Of a stretch of DNA of 64,000 bases, positions 16,902-27,625 are shown piece by piece. The stretch's first letter is position 1. Each line of letters starts with the position of its first letter. Below the pieces are notes generated by a model. That model ran no database searches and had not been told where the DNA came from. It saw only the letters and a list, made by a program, of their open reading frames with translations. A program made the position numbers and the translations under genes. Origin of the DNA: Bacteroidota bacterium (GTDB taxonomy: Bacteria > Bacteroidota > Bacteroidia > Bacteroidales > JAGONC01); assembly GCA_022711405.1 (NCBI GenBank), contig JAKLFC010000014.1, positions 36,123 through 100,122 of the forward strand, written 5' to 3'.

Positions 16902-18570
16902 CCGTTCCCGATTCGTCCTTCTCTTCATTATCACATTATTTATCAACCCCACGCTATCCAAATCCCAGAATTTTCTGGGGGGTGAAGTCCACGGCAGTTT
17001 TCAGCTGGACGCACAGACCTATAAAGCTGATTCTGCCATTGGTGCCCCGGATGTGGAGGAGAAAATGCTGATGAACGGGTTCCTCAACGTGATCTACACG
17101 AATGGTCCCTTCACAGCCGGTGTCCGCTATGAAGGCTATCTTGATCCCATTCTCGGATATGATCCGAGGTACAAAGGGCAGGGTATACCCTACCGGTATG
17201 TTCAGTTCCAGAAAGGCATGTTCGACCTGACTGCCGGCAATTTCTACGAGCAGTTCGGAAATGGACTTGTGCTGAGGAGTTATGAGGAGTGGAACCTTGG
17301 GTATGATAACTCGATCGACGGCTTCAGGGCTAAAATTGAACCTGTGCAGGGGATCATTGTGAAGGGTGTGATCGGTAAGCAGCGGTTTTTCTGGGATAAA
17401 GGACCCGGGATCGTTCGGGGGGCTGATGGTGAAATCAATTTCAATGATGTGATCAGGAAATGGGCGGATGCGCGTACACGGATTATTCTGGGCGGAAGCT
17501 TTGTCAGCAAATACCAGGCCGATGAGCAGATCATGGTGGATGAATCCCACATGCTGAATCTGCCGCTGGATGTGGGGGCGTGGGCAGGAAGGCTGAACCT
17601 GATCCGCGGGGGATTCACGCTGACAGGGGAATATGCCATGAAATATAATGATCCATCCGCCATTAATCATTATATCTATAAGAATGGACAGGCTATCTGG
17701 CTGAATGCCAGCTATTCGGTCAAAGGATTTGGGATCACCCTGAGCAGCAAGTATATCGATAATATGAGCTTCAAATCGAAGCGTACAGAGACCAGCAACG
17801 CCCTGGATATCAATTTTCTGCCGCCCCTGACGGATCAGTACGCATATTCGCTGGCTGCCATTTATCCCTATGCCACACAACCCAACGGCGAGTTCGGATA
17901 CCTGGGTCAGGTGGTGTACACGATCCCCAAAAAGACAAAGATCGGCGGGAAATATGGCACCACGGTCAAGCTGGCTTATTCCCGGACCGACGACATCCAA
18001 CGGACAGCACTGAACGACACCACAGCTATCGGCTCACCGGGAACAGATGGATATAAAGCTTCCCTGTTCGGCAGAGGCGACACCAAATACTATGAGGAAC
18101 TCAATGTGGAACTGACACGCAAGTTCAGCCCTTCTTTCAAAGCAATCCTTTTTTACCTCTATCAGGTTTACAATATCGAGGTCATCGAAGGCCACACCGG
18201 CGAACCCATCGTGTATGCACACACAGCTGTGGCTGACCTGGTCTACCGGCTGAATGACAAGCATGCCCTGCACATGGAACTGCAGCATTTGTGGAGTAAA
18301 CAGGACAAGGGCGACTGGGCAATGGGACTGCTAGAGTATACCATATCTCCCCACTGGTTCTTCGTTGTTTTTGACCAGTATAATTATGGAAATCCGGACA
18401 AGGATAAACGATTCCATTTTTATAATCTCGGATTCGGGTATATGCATGAATCCAGCCGTATCGAGCTGCGGTACGCCCGGCAGAGGGAAGGGATCATCTG
18501 CGTCGGAGGTGTCTGCCGTAACGTACCGGCCTCCAACGGATTTACGTTGACAATAACCAGCAGCTTCTAA
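16894..18570 (+). CDS. DUF6029 outer-membrane beta-barrel protein
   Basis: Exported protein of 558 residues with a signal peptide (MNNRSRFVLLFIITLFINPT, ending near SKSQ). The rest is rich in alternating beta-strand patterns with aromatic ends, and it closes with FTLTITSSF, a terminal Phe typical of outer-membrane barrels. The conserved stretch LRSYEEWNLGYDNSIDGFR matches what is seen in DUF6029 proteins. Function is unknown. Its position between TlpA and Omp28 is a recurring Bacteroidota arrangement and suggests a shared redox or envelope role. Start choice is forced by frame among three repeated ATGs. Confidence 0.82.
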   Translation: MNNRSRFVLLFIITLFINPTLSKSQNFLGGEVHGSFQLDAQTYKADSAIGAPDVEEKMLMNGFLNVIYTNGPFTAGVRYEGYLDPILGYDPRYKGQGIPYRYVQFQKGMFDLTAGNFYEQFGNGLVLRSYEEWNLGYDNSIDGFRAKIEPVQGIIVKGVIGKQRFFWDKGPGIVRGADGEINFNDVIRKWADARTRIILGGSFVSKYQADEQIMVDESHMLNLPLDVGAWAGRLNLIRGGFTLTGEYAMKYNDPSAINHYIYKNGQAIWLNASYSVKGFGITLSSKYIDNMSFKSKRTETSNALDINFLPPLTDQYAYSLAAIYPYATQPNGEFGYLGQVVYTIPKKTKIGGKYGTTVKLAYSRTDDIQRTALNDTTAIGSPGTDGYKASLFGRGDTKYYEELNVELTRKFSPSFKAILFYLYQVYNIEVIEGHTGEPIVYAHTAVADLVYRLNDKHALHMELQHLWSKQDKGDWAMGLLEYTISPHWFFVVFDQYNYGNPDKDKRFHFYNLGFGYMHESSRIELRYARQREGIICVGGVCRNVPASNGFTLTITSSF

Positions 18571-18581
18571 TAAGATAAAAG

Positions 18582-19466
18582 ATGAAAACCATCCAATACT
18601 TTTTTCTGACCTTTATTGCACTTTCCTTCCTGATCGCCTGTGATGAGGTGGAAGCACCTTACCTGATCGAGGTGGGCGGTGCCGATACCAGCGTATGCCC
18701 GGTACCCGATTTTCCACACATCCACGATCCGGTGAAACGAGTGCTGTTGGAGGACTATACCGGCCACACCTGCGTGAATTGCCCCACGGCCGCCAAACTG
18801 GCTCATGACCTAAAAGATGCATTGGGCGACAAACTGGTCGTGATCGCCGTGCATGCCGGCTTTTTTTCGTGGCCCATGGCGGGTGATTATGCAGCCGATT
18901 TCAGAACAGAAGCGGGTACGGAATGGGATAACCTGTTCGGTATCTCCAAAGTGGGAAATCCAAACGGGATGGTCGACAGGGTGGGTTACAGCACCGCCCA
19001 TATTTTATCACCGGGCGCATGGAGCGATAAGATCAATCAGCAGCTGGCCAGGGAGCCCGAGCTGGTGGTTCAGGTCATCAATGAATATACAGATACTGAG
19101 CGAAAACTATGTTCCCATGTGCAGGTTACGTTCCTCAGGGAAACCCTCAGGAACCTGAACCTGAGCCTGGTGATCACGGAAGATGAAATAGTGGCCCCCC
19201 AGAAGAATAACAATCCGGATATTGGTACTACCCCTGATATCATGGATTATCACCACGATCATCTGCTTCGGGGTGCCATCAACACTCCATGGGGAATAAG
19301 CATTTCCACCAAGGAAATCGCTGTTGAGGAAGATACGGAGATGTTAAAAACGTACAAATACGTGATGGATGCTGCCTGGGATCCTTATAAATGCCGTGTG
19401 ATTGCTTTCGTTTATGACGTGGACACCAGGGAAGTGCTTCAGGTTTATGAAGCTACCGTGATCTGA
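18582..19466 (+). CDS. Omp28-related lipoprotein
   Basis: Lipoprotein of 294 residues: signal peptide with lipobox LIAC, lipid-carrying Cys20. It has an Omp28-type thioredoxin-like segment, LLEDYTGHTCVNCPTAAKL, with a CxxC at Cys64/Cys67 that could be redox active with the TlpA protein of this operon. The C-terminal half is beta-rich. Omp28 of Porphyromonas is a surface protein of uncertain function. The stop at 19464-19466 is only four bases from the stop of the convergent C25 protease, with no visible terminator. Confidence 0.85.
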   Translation: MKTIQYFFLTFIALSFLIACDEVEAPYLIEVGGADTSVCPVPDFPHIHDPVKRVLLEDYTGHTCVNCPTAAKLAHDLKDALGDKLVVIAVHAGFFSWPMAGDYAADFRTEAGTEWDNLFGISKVGNPNGMVDRVGYSTAHILSPGAWSDKINQQLAREPELVVQVINEYTDTERKLCSHVQVTFLRETLRNLNLSLVITEDEIVAPQKNNNPDIGTTPDIMDYHHDHLLRGAINTPWGISISTKEIAVEEDTEMLKTYKYVMDAAWDPYKCRVIAFVYDVDTREVLQVYEATVI

Positions 19467-19470
19467 CCCG

Positions 19471-22400
19471 TTACCTCATCAGGATCATTTTCCGGGAATG
19501 GATATAGCTGCCTGATTTCAGCTGGAAAACATATAATCCGGAAGGAACCGGCCGTCCAAAATCATCTTTACCATCCCATACAAGCTCATAATGACCGGCC
19601 ATGGCATTTTCATGAAGAAGCAGCCGTACTTTTTCCCCTGATACCTTGAAGATCTCAATGAAGACATCCCCGTCCCTGCTGAGGTCGTACCTGAGGTTTG
19701 TTGATTCGGTGAAGGGATTGGGATAGTTGGATCCCAGCCTGGTCTGCTGAGGGATCAGGTCAGGATTGATGATACCGGTGGCGGTAAACTCGACGGTAGC
19801 CATGTTGGTTGCATCACTTTCACTGTTCTCTCCATAGACAGCTGTGATATAATACGCGTAGATGCCTGATAGCGTCAGGATATCCTCATAGAACAGGTCA
19901 ACGGGTGTGGCAATCTTGTCAAAATCCCCGTCATCCTTGCTCCTGTACACAATAAAATGATTGAAAATCCTGTCGCTTGACAGTTCCCAGGTCAGGGTGA
20001 CTGTATTTTCATTCAGTTCGGCCTGCAGGTTGGCAGGAGGGGCAAGGTAGGAGAGGATAAAATCATGGACAACGGTTGAATCCTTAAAGATAGTAATGGT
20101 TTCGCAGAGCATTTCATGTCCGGTGGCGGCAGCACAGATAGGCCATACCCCTACAGGAAAATTCCCTGTGAATATTCCATTTTCATCGGTATAAGCCGTG
20201 TGGGTACCCACCGACACCTGTGCACCCATGATCGGATCGCCTGTGCCTGCTTCCGTGACGGTTCCTGAAGCTGAGCCCAGTGAAGCTTGCTGGATGCCGA
20301 AGAAGGTAAGGTAGGCTGTCATCAGGTCTGCTTTTGTGGATGGTGCATCACCGTCGGCCAGACCACCGAATTCAAAGGAGGTTCCAATCGTCCGGTAGGT
20401 GCCGGCATCATAGGCAACGGCACACCCGTAAGCAGGATTCTGATTTACGAAGAGCAGCTGTGCCGGCGAAAGAGCCTCAAGATGGTCAATATAGCTGTTT
20501 TCGCCGCTATACATAAATATCATACCCTCCACCGGGGTTCCGCTTTGTCCGTACATGATGCCCAGATCCGATGAGCCATCTGCAGAGCCATAGATCGAAA
20601 ACATATCGTGGACGGGTGTGGCTTCATTGTAGGCCCATGTATCGGATCCTTCCATATAGAGCTTACCTCCCGTGTTCAGATAACCGGCAAGCCTTGTTCC
20701 TTCATCCTGTGACAACACATGATTGTACCAGTAGACTCCAAGACAAACAAAAACAGAAGAATAGAGGTTCAGGTTCAGATTAGTGGTTAAGCTGGAGATA
20801 TATTCTGAATTTATACCAAGATCATCAAGGGTCTGTTTCATTATTGGCCCGGATGACTGGTTAGGATCCAGGTCCAGGATCAGTACAGGGATCTGGCCGA
20901 TGATGGTGGTAAAGCTTCCGCTTCCCGTCAGTCCCTGATCCGCTGAAAAATCGAATGAGAATAGTGCAGAGTGACCTGCAGGGGTCTCCTCGGCCGCGCT
21001 GACAGTAAATGCCGCTTCACCAGTTGCCCCTGCGATGATATCACCATATTCTGCCTGCGATTGGCTGATCACGATGAATGCGTCTGATGAAGAGATCGTT
21101 CCCTGCACATTCAGCGCATCCGATGTACCTGTGTTTGTGATCTGTACGAAGAGCTGGACTGTCTCACCGGGGTCCATCTTACCGTTACCATTCCCATCGG
21201 TATCGGTGATCGTCCAGGTGCTCATCGAGAGCAGGGGAGCATGGGCGATGACAGTGAAGGTGCTGGTCCAGGACTCCCTTTCATTTCCGTTGACCTGAAG
21301 GCTGAACAGGATGATATGCCCATCCGGGACATCGCTGCTGACCTGGAAGCGGAATGCGTTGTTCACCATTTTTGTCCCGCCCGGAGGAATGACCCCGTAG
21401 ACCTCTGAGTCGTCAGTGATGGTGACATAAGGATCTGTAGATGTGAGTGTTGCTGCAAGGTCATTGGCTGCTTCACTTCCCACATTGGAGAGATCAACAT
21501 TCAGCCCGACCTCTTCTCCATAATCCAGCCGGCCGTTGCCATTGGCTTCGGAATCGTCGATCTCAGAGGTATGATAAATGACATAAGGTCCCTCGGCGGG
21601 GACTATCTGTACCTGACCGATGACCGGAAGGTAGTTATAGGCTGTGGTGACAACGTACATTGTATCCGGTACCAGCAGGGGATCAAATTCGATCATGGCA
21701 AAACCGCCCTGTACGATGGCAGATCCCAGAAGTTGGTCGCCAATGGTCAATCCCACCTGGGCGCCTTCCGCATCGCTGGTGACCGTAAATTGCGTAGCGC
21801 CGATGAAGATCGTAGGATTATGTGCTACCATCATGGTCTGCGGAAAAGCGGTCCGCACCACCAGTGATGGATCGCCAAAGCACATCCACGCGTTGGTCTC
21901 ATACGAGCCGTCGGCCCCATAGGTGTCGTTCATCTTCATGCAGCCATTGACAGAAATCCCGCCATAGGTCCGTTTTATATTATCCGTATAGCTTTCCGCC
22001 ATGATATCCACCATTTCATCCTGTGCGTCCATGGGGGGATCCCATGACTGGCTGACGGTCGACATCAGTGCCGCAATGGCTCCGGTGGGATTTCCATCTG
22101 TATCGGTGGCTCTGAGCCAGGCTTCTGCAAAGCAGGTGGAACCGGTAAAGGTGCCATTGTAACAGGCAACCGACCAGATGAAGGGCAGCATTTCGGTATT
22201 GGTAAGCTGGTTCACATCGGAACTTGAAAATCCGGAAGTGCTCCAGGATATCGAGCTGCCATGGCCCGTATATGCGATCATTCCGATTCCTGCATTGAGC
22301 TCGCCGGCAACCATGGCAGGTGTTGGATTGCCCGGAGCATCAAGATTTCCCTGGCTTCCGTCGAACAACTCGGCCACGTAAGTGTAGGTGTAATTCAACA

Positions 22401-23592
22401 GGTCGGTCTGTATATTTCTCATGTGCTCATAATCAAGCTCATCGTCATCTCCTGGTCCCTGGCTGGATGCAATGCCTGCGTGGCGGGTGAACCAGTCAGT
22501 GGCGGTTAACGGATTTTTTTCGTAATTGATGACGCGCTCCACCTGAGTTGCCACCTGCTCAGGAGTTTCAGCGGAAAATCTCCCGACAAAAACTTCGGCA
22601 TAGGAATCATTCCCTGCGATAAATCCATAGCTGTTGTCGGAGGCAGAAACACCTCCGTAAGCACGTGTGGGAACCTGTTCTGCGTCGCCCACCAGAAGCA
22701 GGAACGTCAACCCGTAGGTATTGTAATAATCAGCCACGTAGGATGCTATCTGTGCCGAATTTCCGATAGTAGCCACATCCACCATTTCAATGGGGATACC
22801 GGTCATCCGTTTCCATTCGACAAAGGGTTCCATCTCGTCCATAAAATCGCCGTAGCTGATCACCAGCATGTTCCCCTGTTCCTCCAGCGGGGTGTAGCGG
22901 ACCTGCTGCAGATTCATGAAATGACGTTCGTAGATCCGGTTGAATTCCGCATCCACATGGTCGGTTTCCTTCGTCCTGTAAAGAGGATTGAGCCCCGCAT
23001 CATCCACACGCTTGATCTCAACAGTGATGGAATGGTATACCCTCAGGATATGCGTAACCGGATTGTACTGAAAGGGATGCACCATGATGGTTTGCCCCCG
23101 GTAATCCCTGAGAATGTAAGGTGTTTGCAGCTGTGCTAACGTGGCGGGAAAGAATTCATTGCGGTTATAGGCTTTGCCAAAGACATACGGAACAGAAGAG
23201 GGGTCGATGTCGCGGGTCAGGTTGCCTTTGGACGGGGCAATGAATACATGTGGGTAATCGGTATATTCAGAATGGGTCACTTTAACAGCCATGCGGGCAA
23301 GGTCAGGAATGATGACCGAGGCAGTCAGTTTCGGCAGATCCGGTGATCCGGCCTGTAATAGAGGCGTCGCTTCATCGAGGCTGATGATCCAGGCAGGACC
23401 TTTGGGCGTGATCACTTCATCCAGAAAAAATCCGTCGAGGCGAAAATGCAGGGTTGACTTGTCAAGGGTGGAACCGATGAGCTGGGAGGTGGCAGGATTG
23501 GGTTGAGCAGACTTAATACCCACCCATTCATGGCCTTGCGCGTAGCTCATCCCCCAGATAATCAGTGGAATGAAAAGCAATATCTTCCTCAT
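19471..23592 (-). CDS. Gingipain-like C25 cysteine protease with T9SS tail (1)
   Basis: Secreted multidomain protein of 1373 residues; an ATG two codons earlier at 23598 is possible. Numbering from 23598: signal peptide to about 21, N-terminal propeptide-like region to about 235, C25 catalytic domain about 240-600 with His446 in YTGHGS and Cys479 in SVACYNGTF. Ig-like and CARDB-like beta domains follow (about 620-920), then a carboxypeptidase-regulatory-like module (GTVTEAGTGDPIMGAQV), a fibronectin-III-like segment and a type A T9SS sorting domain starting LGSNYPNPF and ending SRKMILMR. The His/Cys pair is intact. Expected to be exported by type IX secretion and held on the surface. Neighbouring gene encodes a divergent paralogue. 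Confidence 0.9.
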   Translation of the reverse strand: MRKILLFIPLIIWGMSYAQGHEWVGIKSAQPNPATSQLIGSTLDKSTLHFRLDGFFLDEVITPKGPAWIISLDEATPLLQAGSPDLPKLTASVIIPDLARMAVKVTHSEYTDYPHVFIAPSKGNLTRDIDPSSVPYVFGKAYNRNEFFPATLAQLQTPYILRDYRGQTIMVHPFQYNPVTHILRVYHSITVEIKRVDDAGLNPLYRTKETDHVDAEFNRIYERHFMNLQQVRYTPLEEQGNMLVISYGDFMDEMEPFVEWKRMTGIPIEMVDVATIGNSAQIASYVADYYNTYGLTFLLLVGDAEQVPTRAYGGVSASDNSYGFIAGNDSYAEVFVGRFSAETPEQVATQVERVINYEKNPLTATDWFTRHAGIASSQGPGDDDELDYEHMRNIQTDLLNYTYTYVAELFDGSQGNLDAPGNPTPAMVAGELNAGIGMIAYTGHGSSISWSTSGFSSSDVNQLTNTEMLPFIWSVACYNGTFTGSTCFAEAWLRATDTDGNPTGAIAALMSTVSQSWDPPMDAQDEMVDIMAESYTDNIKRTYGGISVNGCMKMNDTYGADGSYETNAWMCFGDPSLVVRTAFPQTMMVAHNPTIFIGATQFTVTSDAEGAQVGLTIGDQLLGSAIVQGGFAMIEFDPLLVPDTMYVVTTAYNYLPVIGQVQIVPAEGPYVIYHTSEIDDSEANGNGRLDYGEEVGLNVDLSNVGSEAANDLAATLTSTDPYVTITDDSEVYGVIPPGGTKMVNNAFRFQVSSDVPDGHIILFSLQVNGNERESWTSTFTVIAHAPLLSMSTWTITDTDGNGNGKMDPGETVQLFVQITNTGTSDALNVQGTISSSDAFIVISQSQAEYGDIIAGATGEAAFTVSAAEETPAGHSALFSFDFSADQGLTGSGSFTTIIGQIPVLILDLDPNQSSGPIMKQTLDDLGINSEYISSLTTNLNLNLYSSVFVCLGVYWYNHVLSQDEGTRLAGYLNTGGKLYMEGSDTWAYNEATPVHDMFSIYGSADGSSDLGIMYGQSGTPVEGMIFMYSGENSYIDHLEALSPAQLLFVNQNPAYGCAVAYDAGTYRTIGTSFEFGGLADGDAPSTKADLMTAYLTFFGIQQASLGSASGTVTEAGTGDPIMGAQVSVGTHTAYTDENGIFTGNFPVGVWPICAAATGHEMLCETITIFKDSTVVHDFILSYLAPPANLQAELNENTVTLTWELSSDRIFNHFIVYRSKDDGDFDKIATPVDLFYEDILTLSGIYAYYITAVYGENSESDATNMATVEFTATGIINPDLIPQQTRLGSNYPNPFTESTNLRYDLSRDGDVFIEIFKVSGEKVRLLLHENAMAGHYELVWDGKDDFGRPVPSGLYVFQLKSGSYIHSRKMILMR

Positions 23593-23651
23593 GGTCATGA
23601 AGCGGTTGAAAACAAGCGGTTAAAAGTAGTATATATTTACGGAATCAGCAA

Positions 23652-26600
23652 TTATTTGGTCAGAATAATTTTTCTGACCTCAATATGTCCTGCTGATTCG
23701 AACCGGCAATAATAGATACCCTGCTCGAGGCCAGAGGCAGAAAGATCATACGTGTGTAATCCCTTTTCTTCCCGTTGTCCGTTGATAAGTACCCTGACCG
23801 TCTCACCTTTCACATTGAAAATGGTCATCGTGACAGAGGATGGTTCAGGAAGGTTGTATAAAAACGTTACCTTTTCTGTGAAAGGATTGGGATAGATGTT
23901 CAACGAATTAAAATCGTCGGCTTCCCGGATGCCGGTGTACATATAGTAAACTGTATTGGATGGTTCTGATTCACAACCATTTTCACCAGTTACGTTGACC
24001 CAGTACTCACCCGTGTTGGGTGGAAGAAGGGACTGCCCTGTAGCGCCAGCGATGGGCACACCCTCGCGGTACCACTGATTCCCTTCGGCAGCACTGGATA
24101 CCAGCAGATCATCCATCTGTGTGATGGAAGGTGTAACAGGACGTGGTTTGACGCTGACCGTGATCTCTGAAGAGAGGGTGCCCTGACCATCGGTGACCGT
24201 TACGGTATACACTGTTTCTGTCGCCGGGAAGGCCACAGGATTAAAAATGGAGGGATCGCTCAGCAGGGAGGCAGGTTCCCAGGCATAGGTGTAAATGCCG
24301 GTGCCTCCTCCGGGGATGGCAAAAAGCATGGTCGACGATCCTTCACAGATCTCCTGCGGATTGGCATAGGCATAGAGCTCAAATGGACCTGGTTCCGTGG
24401 CCATTGCGGGGAAATCAATAAGGTCGATCCAACCGCAGTCACTTCCGGAAGAGGAATAGGCATCCTTGGCGTAGATCCACCGGAAGGTATGCGTTCCGGT
24501 CGGGACAGGGAAAACAACCTGCTCCCAGTCAAGATTGCCTGACCACTGTGCCTTCATGTATCCATCGATATAAAATTTCAGAAAATCGTACCCCGATTCC
24601 GATGACACCTTTCGGAAAAATTTGATCGAATCGTTGGAAAGGACATCGATCGTGATCATCAGGACCGTCTGCTCGGAGTGCGTGATCGAACCGGACCGTG
24701 CACAAAAGCTACCTGAATACCCGTTTTCCAGCACCTGCCAGTTGGCCTCGCCGCCCAGCACCCAGTCGAAGGCAGTAAAATCACCCGTCTCAAAATCTTC
24801 GCTGATCTTGCCGATCTTCAGGTTATAGCCTTTTTCAACCAGATAAGGATCATTTTCAGCCCTGACGTCGAAACTGGCTACGTGCCCAATGGTTGTGGCC
24901 GGATCTACCGTCAGCTGGAAATGTGCGCTTTGTGTTTCGCCTGGAGAAATGGGCGTAAGTTCTGCCGAGGAAGTGTTTATGAAAATGAAGCTGTCCTCAC
25001 AATCCAGCGTGACAAAGGTTAATCCGGATGAAGAATGACCCGTGTTGGTCACTGCAAAATACAGGTCGGCTACCTCACCGGCATCCAGGATGCCATTCCC
25101 ATTTCCGTAGGTGTCATCTTCAATGGTATAATTACCCAGGATGAGATTCGGGGCAAAGATCATGAAGCTGATGGGGGTCGTCCAGGATTCAGTGCCATCT
25201 GAAACAGTCAGTGTAGAATACACCTTGTGATTATCAGGGATGGAATCATGAACGTGGATCGTAAAGACTCCTTCCTGAAAGGACGCAGAATCGCTGGGGA
25301 TATCGGGCCAGGAGTACATTCCCTGGGTGATGGTGACATAGGGATCATCCGTTTGCAGTGTTGCAGTGAGATTGCTGGCATCCGACTGACCGACATTTTC
25401 CAATGTGAGGTTCAGTTGGATATCCTCGCTGTAATCAGCCATCTGATTATTGTTTCCCATCGCATCGCTTATCTGAAATTCATTCATAAGCACGTAAGGG
25501 CCTTCCGGAGAGGCAACCACCACGGTTCCAATGAAAGGCTGGCGGTTCTGTGCGGTCGCCACAATATCGGCAACAACGGGAACGGTAATGGGCGTCAGTG
25601 CCACCACCGCCATACCTTCCTCGTTGGCCACCGCAGTGCCGTACAGGACACCATTGCTGGATATGGCCACACAGGCATTCGGCTCGGTGGTGATGGTGAA
25701 GGAAGTGGAGCCCAGGGGCATCAGCTGATCATAGCTGGCTATCAGGCCTGAGGGTACTCCCAGGTAGGGTGACAGGGAAGGATCCCCCATCAGGTTGTAG
25801 ATATCCCAGTAATATTGTGCCATGCTGGGTGATCCTTCGGTGACGGCCAGGTTGCCTGCAAAGATCATCTGGCCCTGAGTGGTGTACCAGTCTTCGATGG
25901 GCTCACCGTGATCATGGAACATCCGGTCATAGGATCCCAGGCTTGTTTCTTCATAGCTGGGAGGATCCCCGGAAATGGGACCTACTCCCACACCCCAGTA
26001 ATAATCTTCGTCCCAGTAGGTGCCGTTGGAGCCACCGATGTAACCGACCGCTCCTTTACCGGCAGCACGGAGTATTGCTTCCGCAAAACATTCACTGTTC
26101 GCATACTCGCTGGTTGAGCAGGCATTACCGACCAGGAGCCCGTATTTGCCGTCATTTTGCAATCCTGGTATATCGGATGTGGAGAATGAAGGATCGTACC
26201 AGCCGCTCGGGCTTCCGTGGGCTGTATAATTGGCGTAGGCCACCCCGTCGCTTATGTTCTGGATGATCTGACCAGCACTGGATCCGGATGTCGGATACAG
26301 GTAAGTATTGGAATAAATGCCATGTGCCTCATTGAAATAGTTCTCTGTGCCATAATTGATCTGGCCGTTTGCCCAGTCAGGCCCGAACGATCCGTCCATG
26401 CCGCCGATCATGACCACCTCTCCCAGGTAGGAAGGATCGGGCATGGTAAACTGTTCATACATCAGGGTCTTATCGATCTGGGGCTGCAGCTGGTCTGCGT
26501 TGGTGGCAGAAAACCGGCCGTAGTAAATTTCCGGAAAAAGATCACCGGTATACTCACAGTATTCCAGGTCCGATTCCCCGCTCAGGCTCCAGGCAGGTAT

Positions 26601-27560
26601 CTGAGCCACATCCCCGACAAAAAGGACGAACGACGGGGCAGGATCATCAGGCGTGCCGGCTTCATAGAGTCCCTGAAGATATGCTTTGATGGACGCGGTC
26701 GTATTTCCCACCAGGGGATCGTTCGTATAGGCTTCGATGACCGTAAATCCTCTTTTGGTCTTCCAGGTTATGAAAGGCTCCAGCTGCGACTCAAACATGG
26801 GATCGGAAACAATGACATACTTAACCGGCATCCGGGTGATGGTGTCCCGCGAAGCGACAGCCCTGTGGTTAAGAAGGGATGAGCCGGTACCTCTGAAGAA
26901 AGGATTATCCATCAGGGTCCTCATCTGCTCCGTTTTGGTCAGATCTGCATGCTCAAACCGGATCTCCACCACCAGATCGTGATATACACGGAGTGTTTGA
27001 CTGACAGGATTGTATTCAAAAGGACAAATGTTCACCCTTCCCAGCTGGATGCCCCGAAGGATTCCAAGCACATCCACCGTTACACGCTCAGGTCCCAGGA
27101 ATACATCCTGCTGATAAACAGCCTGATGGTATTCGAAGGGAGGCGGGGCTGCAGCAGATTTTGGATAGGGGGGCTGATCAGGAAGGATGGGAAACTGGAT
27201 TCCAAGATCCGATAGCAGGTATTCCTCGATGGTGTAACTGATCACTTCTGCCTGGGGAGAGGCTCCGAAGGGTATCTCGATAAGCTTCCGGCTCACGGGT
27301 AAACGGGGTTCGCCGATCTCTTCCGTATAGGAATAGCCGGGGATGCTCAGCTGGACGAAAATACCTGATTCGGTCTTCACCTTGAATGCATCCAGATCAG
27401 AAACAGAATTCAGTAAAATCAGCTGTGTGGCAGTACTGGTTTTCACCTCCAGCTGATTTTTTCCCTGATTGCGCAGGGTGATGCCATCGGCAAAGAGCTG
27501 GGTGATCCCGGCGAGAAAAATTACCGGGATAAAAAACAGTTTTGTATTTCTCAATTTCAT
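23652..27560 (-). CDS. Gingipain-like C25 cysteine protease with T9SS tail (2)
   Basis: Secreted protein of 1302 residues. Signal peptide to about 24, propeptide-like region to about 240, C25 domain about 245-600 with His448 in YTAHGSPSGW and Cys481 in GNACSTSEY. Beta-sandwich repeats follow. A cleaved-adhesin or MAM-like module (DFTAFDWVLGGEANWQV onward, near 930-1080) resembles adhesin domains of gingipains. A PKD/Ig-like domain and a T9SS type A sorting domain (LNIYPNPFTEKV to KIILTK) end the protein. It lies 59 bases upstream of C25 protein 1 on the same strand; the two share architecture but differ in sequence, so they are old paralogues. A -7 box lies upstream at 27608. Confidence 0.9.
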   Translation of the reverse strand: MKLRNTKLFFIPVIFLAGITQLFADGITLRNQGKNQLEVKTSTATQLILLNSVSDLDAFKVKTESGIFVQLSIPGYSYTEEIGEPRLPVSRKLIEIPFGASPQAEVISYTIEEYLLSDLGIQFPILPDQPPYPKSAAAPPPFEYHQAVYQQDVFLGPERVTVDVLGILRGIQLGRVNICPFEYNPVSQTLRVYHDLVVEIRFEHADLTKTEQMRTLMDNPFFRGTGSSLLNHRAVASRDTITRMPVKYVIVSDPMFESQLEPFITWKTKRGFTVIEAYTNDPLVGNTTASIKAYLQGLYEAGTPDDPAPSFVLFVGDVAQIPAWSLSGESDLEYCEYTGDLFPEIYYGRFSATNADQLQPQIDKTLMYEQFTMPDPSYLGEVVMIGGMDGSFGPDWANGQINYGTENYFNEAHGIYSNTYLYPTSGSSAGQIIQNISDGVAYANYTAHGSPSGWYDPSFSTSDIPGLQNDGKYGLLVGNACSTSEYANSECFAEAILRAAGKGAVGYIGGSNGTYWDEDYYWGVGVGPISGDPPSYEETSLGSYDRMFHDHGEPIEDWYTTQGQMIFAGNLAVTEGSPSMAQYYWDIYNLMGDPSLSPYLGVPSGLIASYDQLMPLGSTSFTITTEPNACVAISSNGVLYGTAVANEEGMAVVALTPITVPVVADIVATAQNRQPFIGTVVVASPEGPYVLMNEFQISDAMGNNNQMADYSEDIQLNLTLENVGQSDASNLTATLQTDDPYVTITQGMYSWPDIPSDSASFQEGVFTIHVHDSIPDNHKVYSTLTVSDGTESWTTPISFMIFAPNLILGNYTIEDDTYGNGNGILDAGEVADLYFAVTNTGHSSSGLTFVTLDCEDSFIFINTSSAELTPISPGETQSAHFQLTVDPATTIGHVASFDVRAENDPYLVEKGYNLKIGKISEDFETGDFTAFDWVLGGEANWQVLENGYSGSFCARSGSITHSEQTVLMITIDVLSNDSIKFFRKVSSESGYDFLKFYIDGYMKAQWSGNLDWEQVVFPVPTGTHTFRWIYAKDAYSSSGSDCGWIDLIDFPAMATEPGPFELYAYANPQEICEGSSTMLFAIPGGGTGIYTYAWEPASLLSDPSIFNPVAFPATETVYTVTVTDGQGTLSSEITVSVKPRPVTPSITQMDDLLVSSAAEGNQWYREGVPIAGATGQSLLPPNTGEYWVNVTGENGCESEPSNTVYYMYTGIREADDFNSLNIYPNPFTEKVTFLYNLPEPSSVTMTIFNVKGETVRVLINGQREEKGLHTYDLSASGLEQGIYYCRFESAGHIEVRKIILTK

Positions 27561-27607
27561 TATCAGTAGTTTAAATAAAAATATTTATCATAGCGGAACG
27601 AAGGGGC

Positions 27608-27615
27608 CAAAATTA
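27608..27615 (-). promoter_or_regulatory. -7 box for C25 protease 2
   Basis: Minus strand reads TAATTTTG, a perfect TAnnTTTG match, 48 bases before the ATG. It lies just upstream of the end of the permease gene. Confidence 0.5.
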
Positions 27616-27625
27616 CAAAATATCT

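Noticed and set aside
16954..18000. A 348-residue open frame antisense to the DUF6029 gene
   Set aside because: The plus strand has the signal peptide and barrel pattern; the antisense frame has no motif or start signal.
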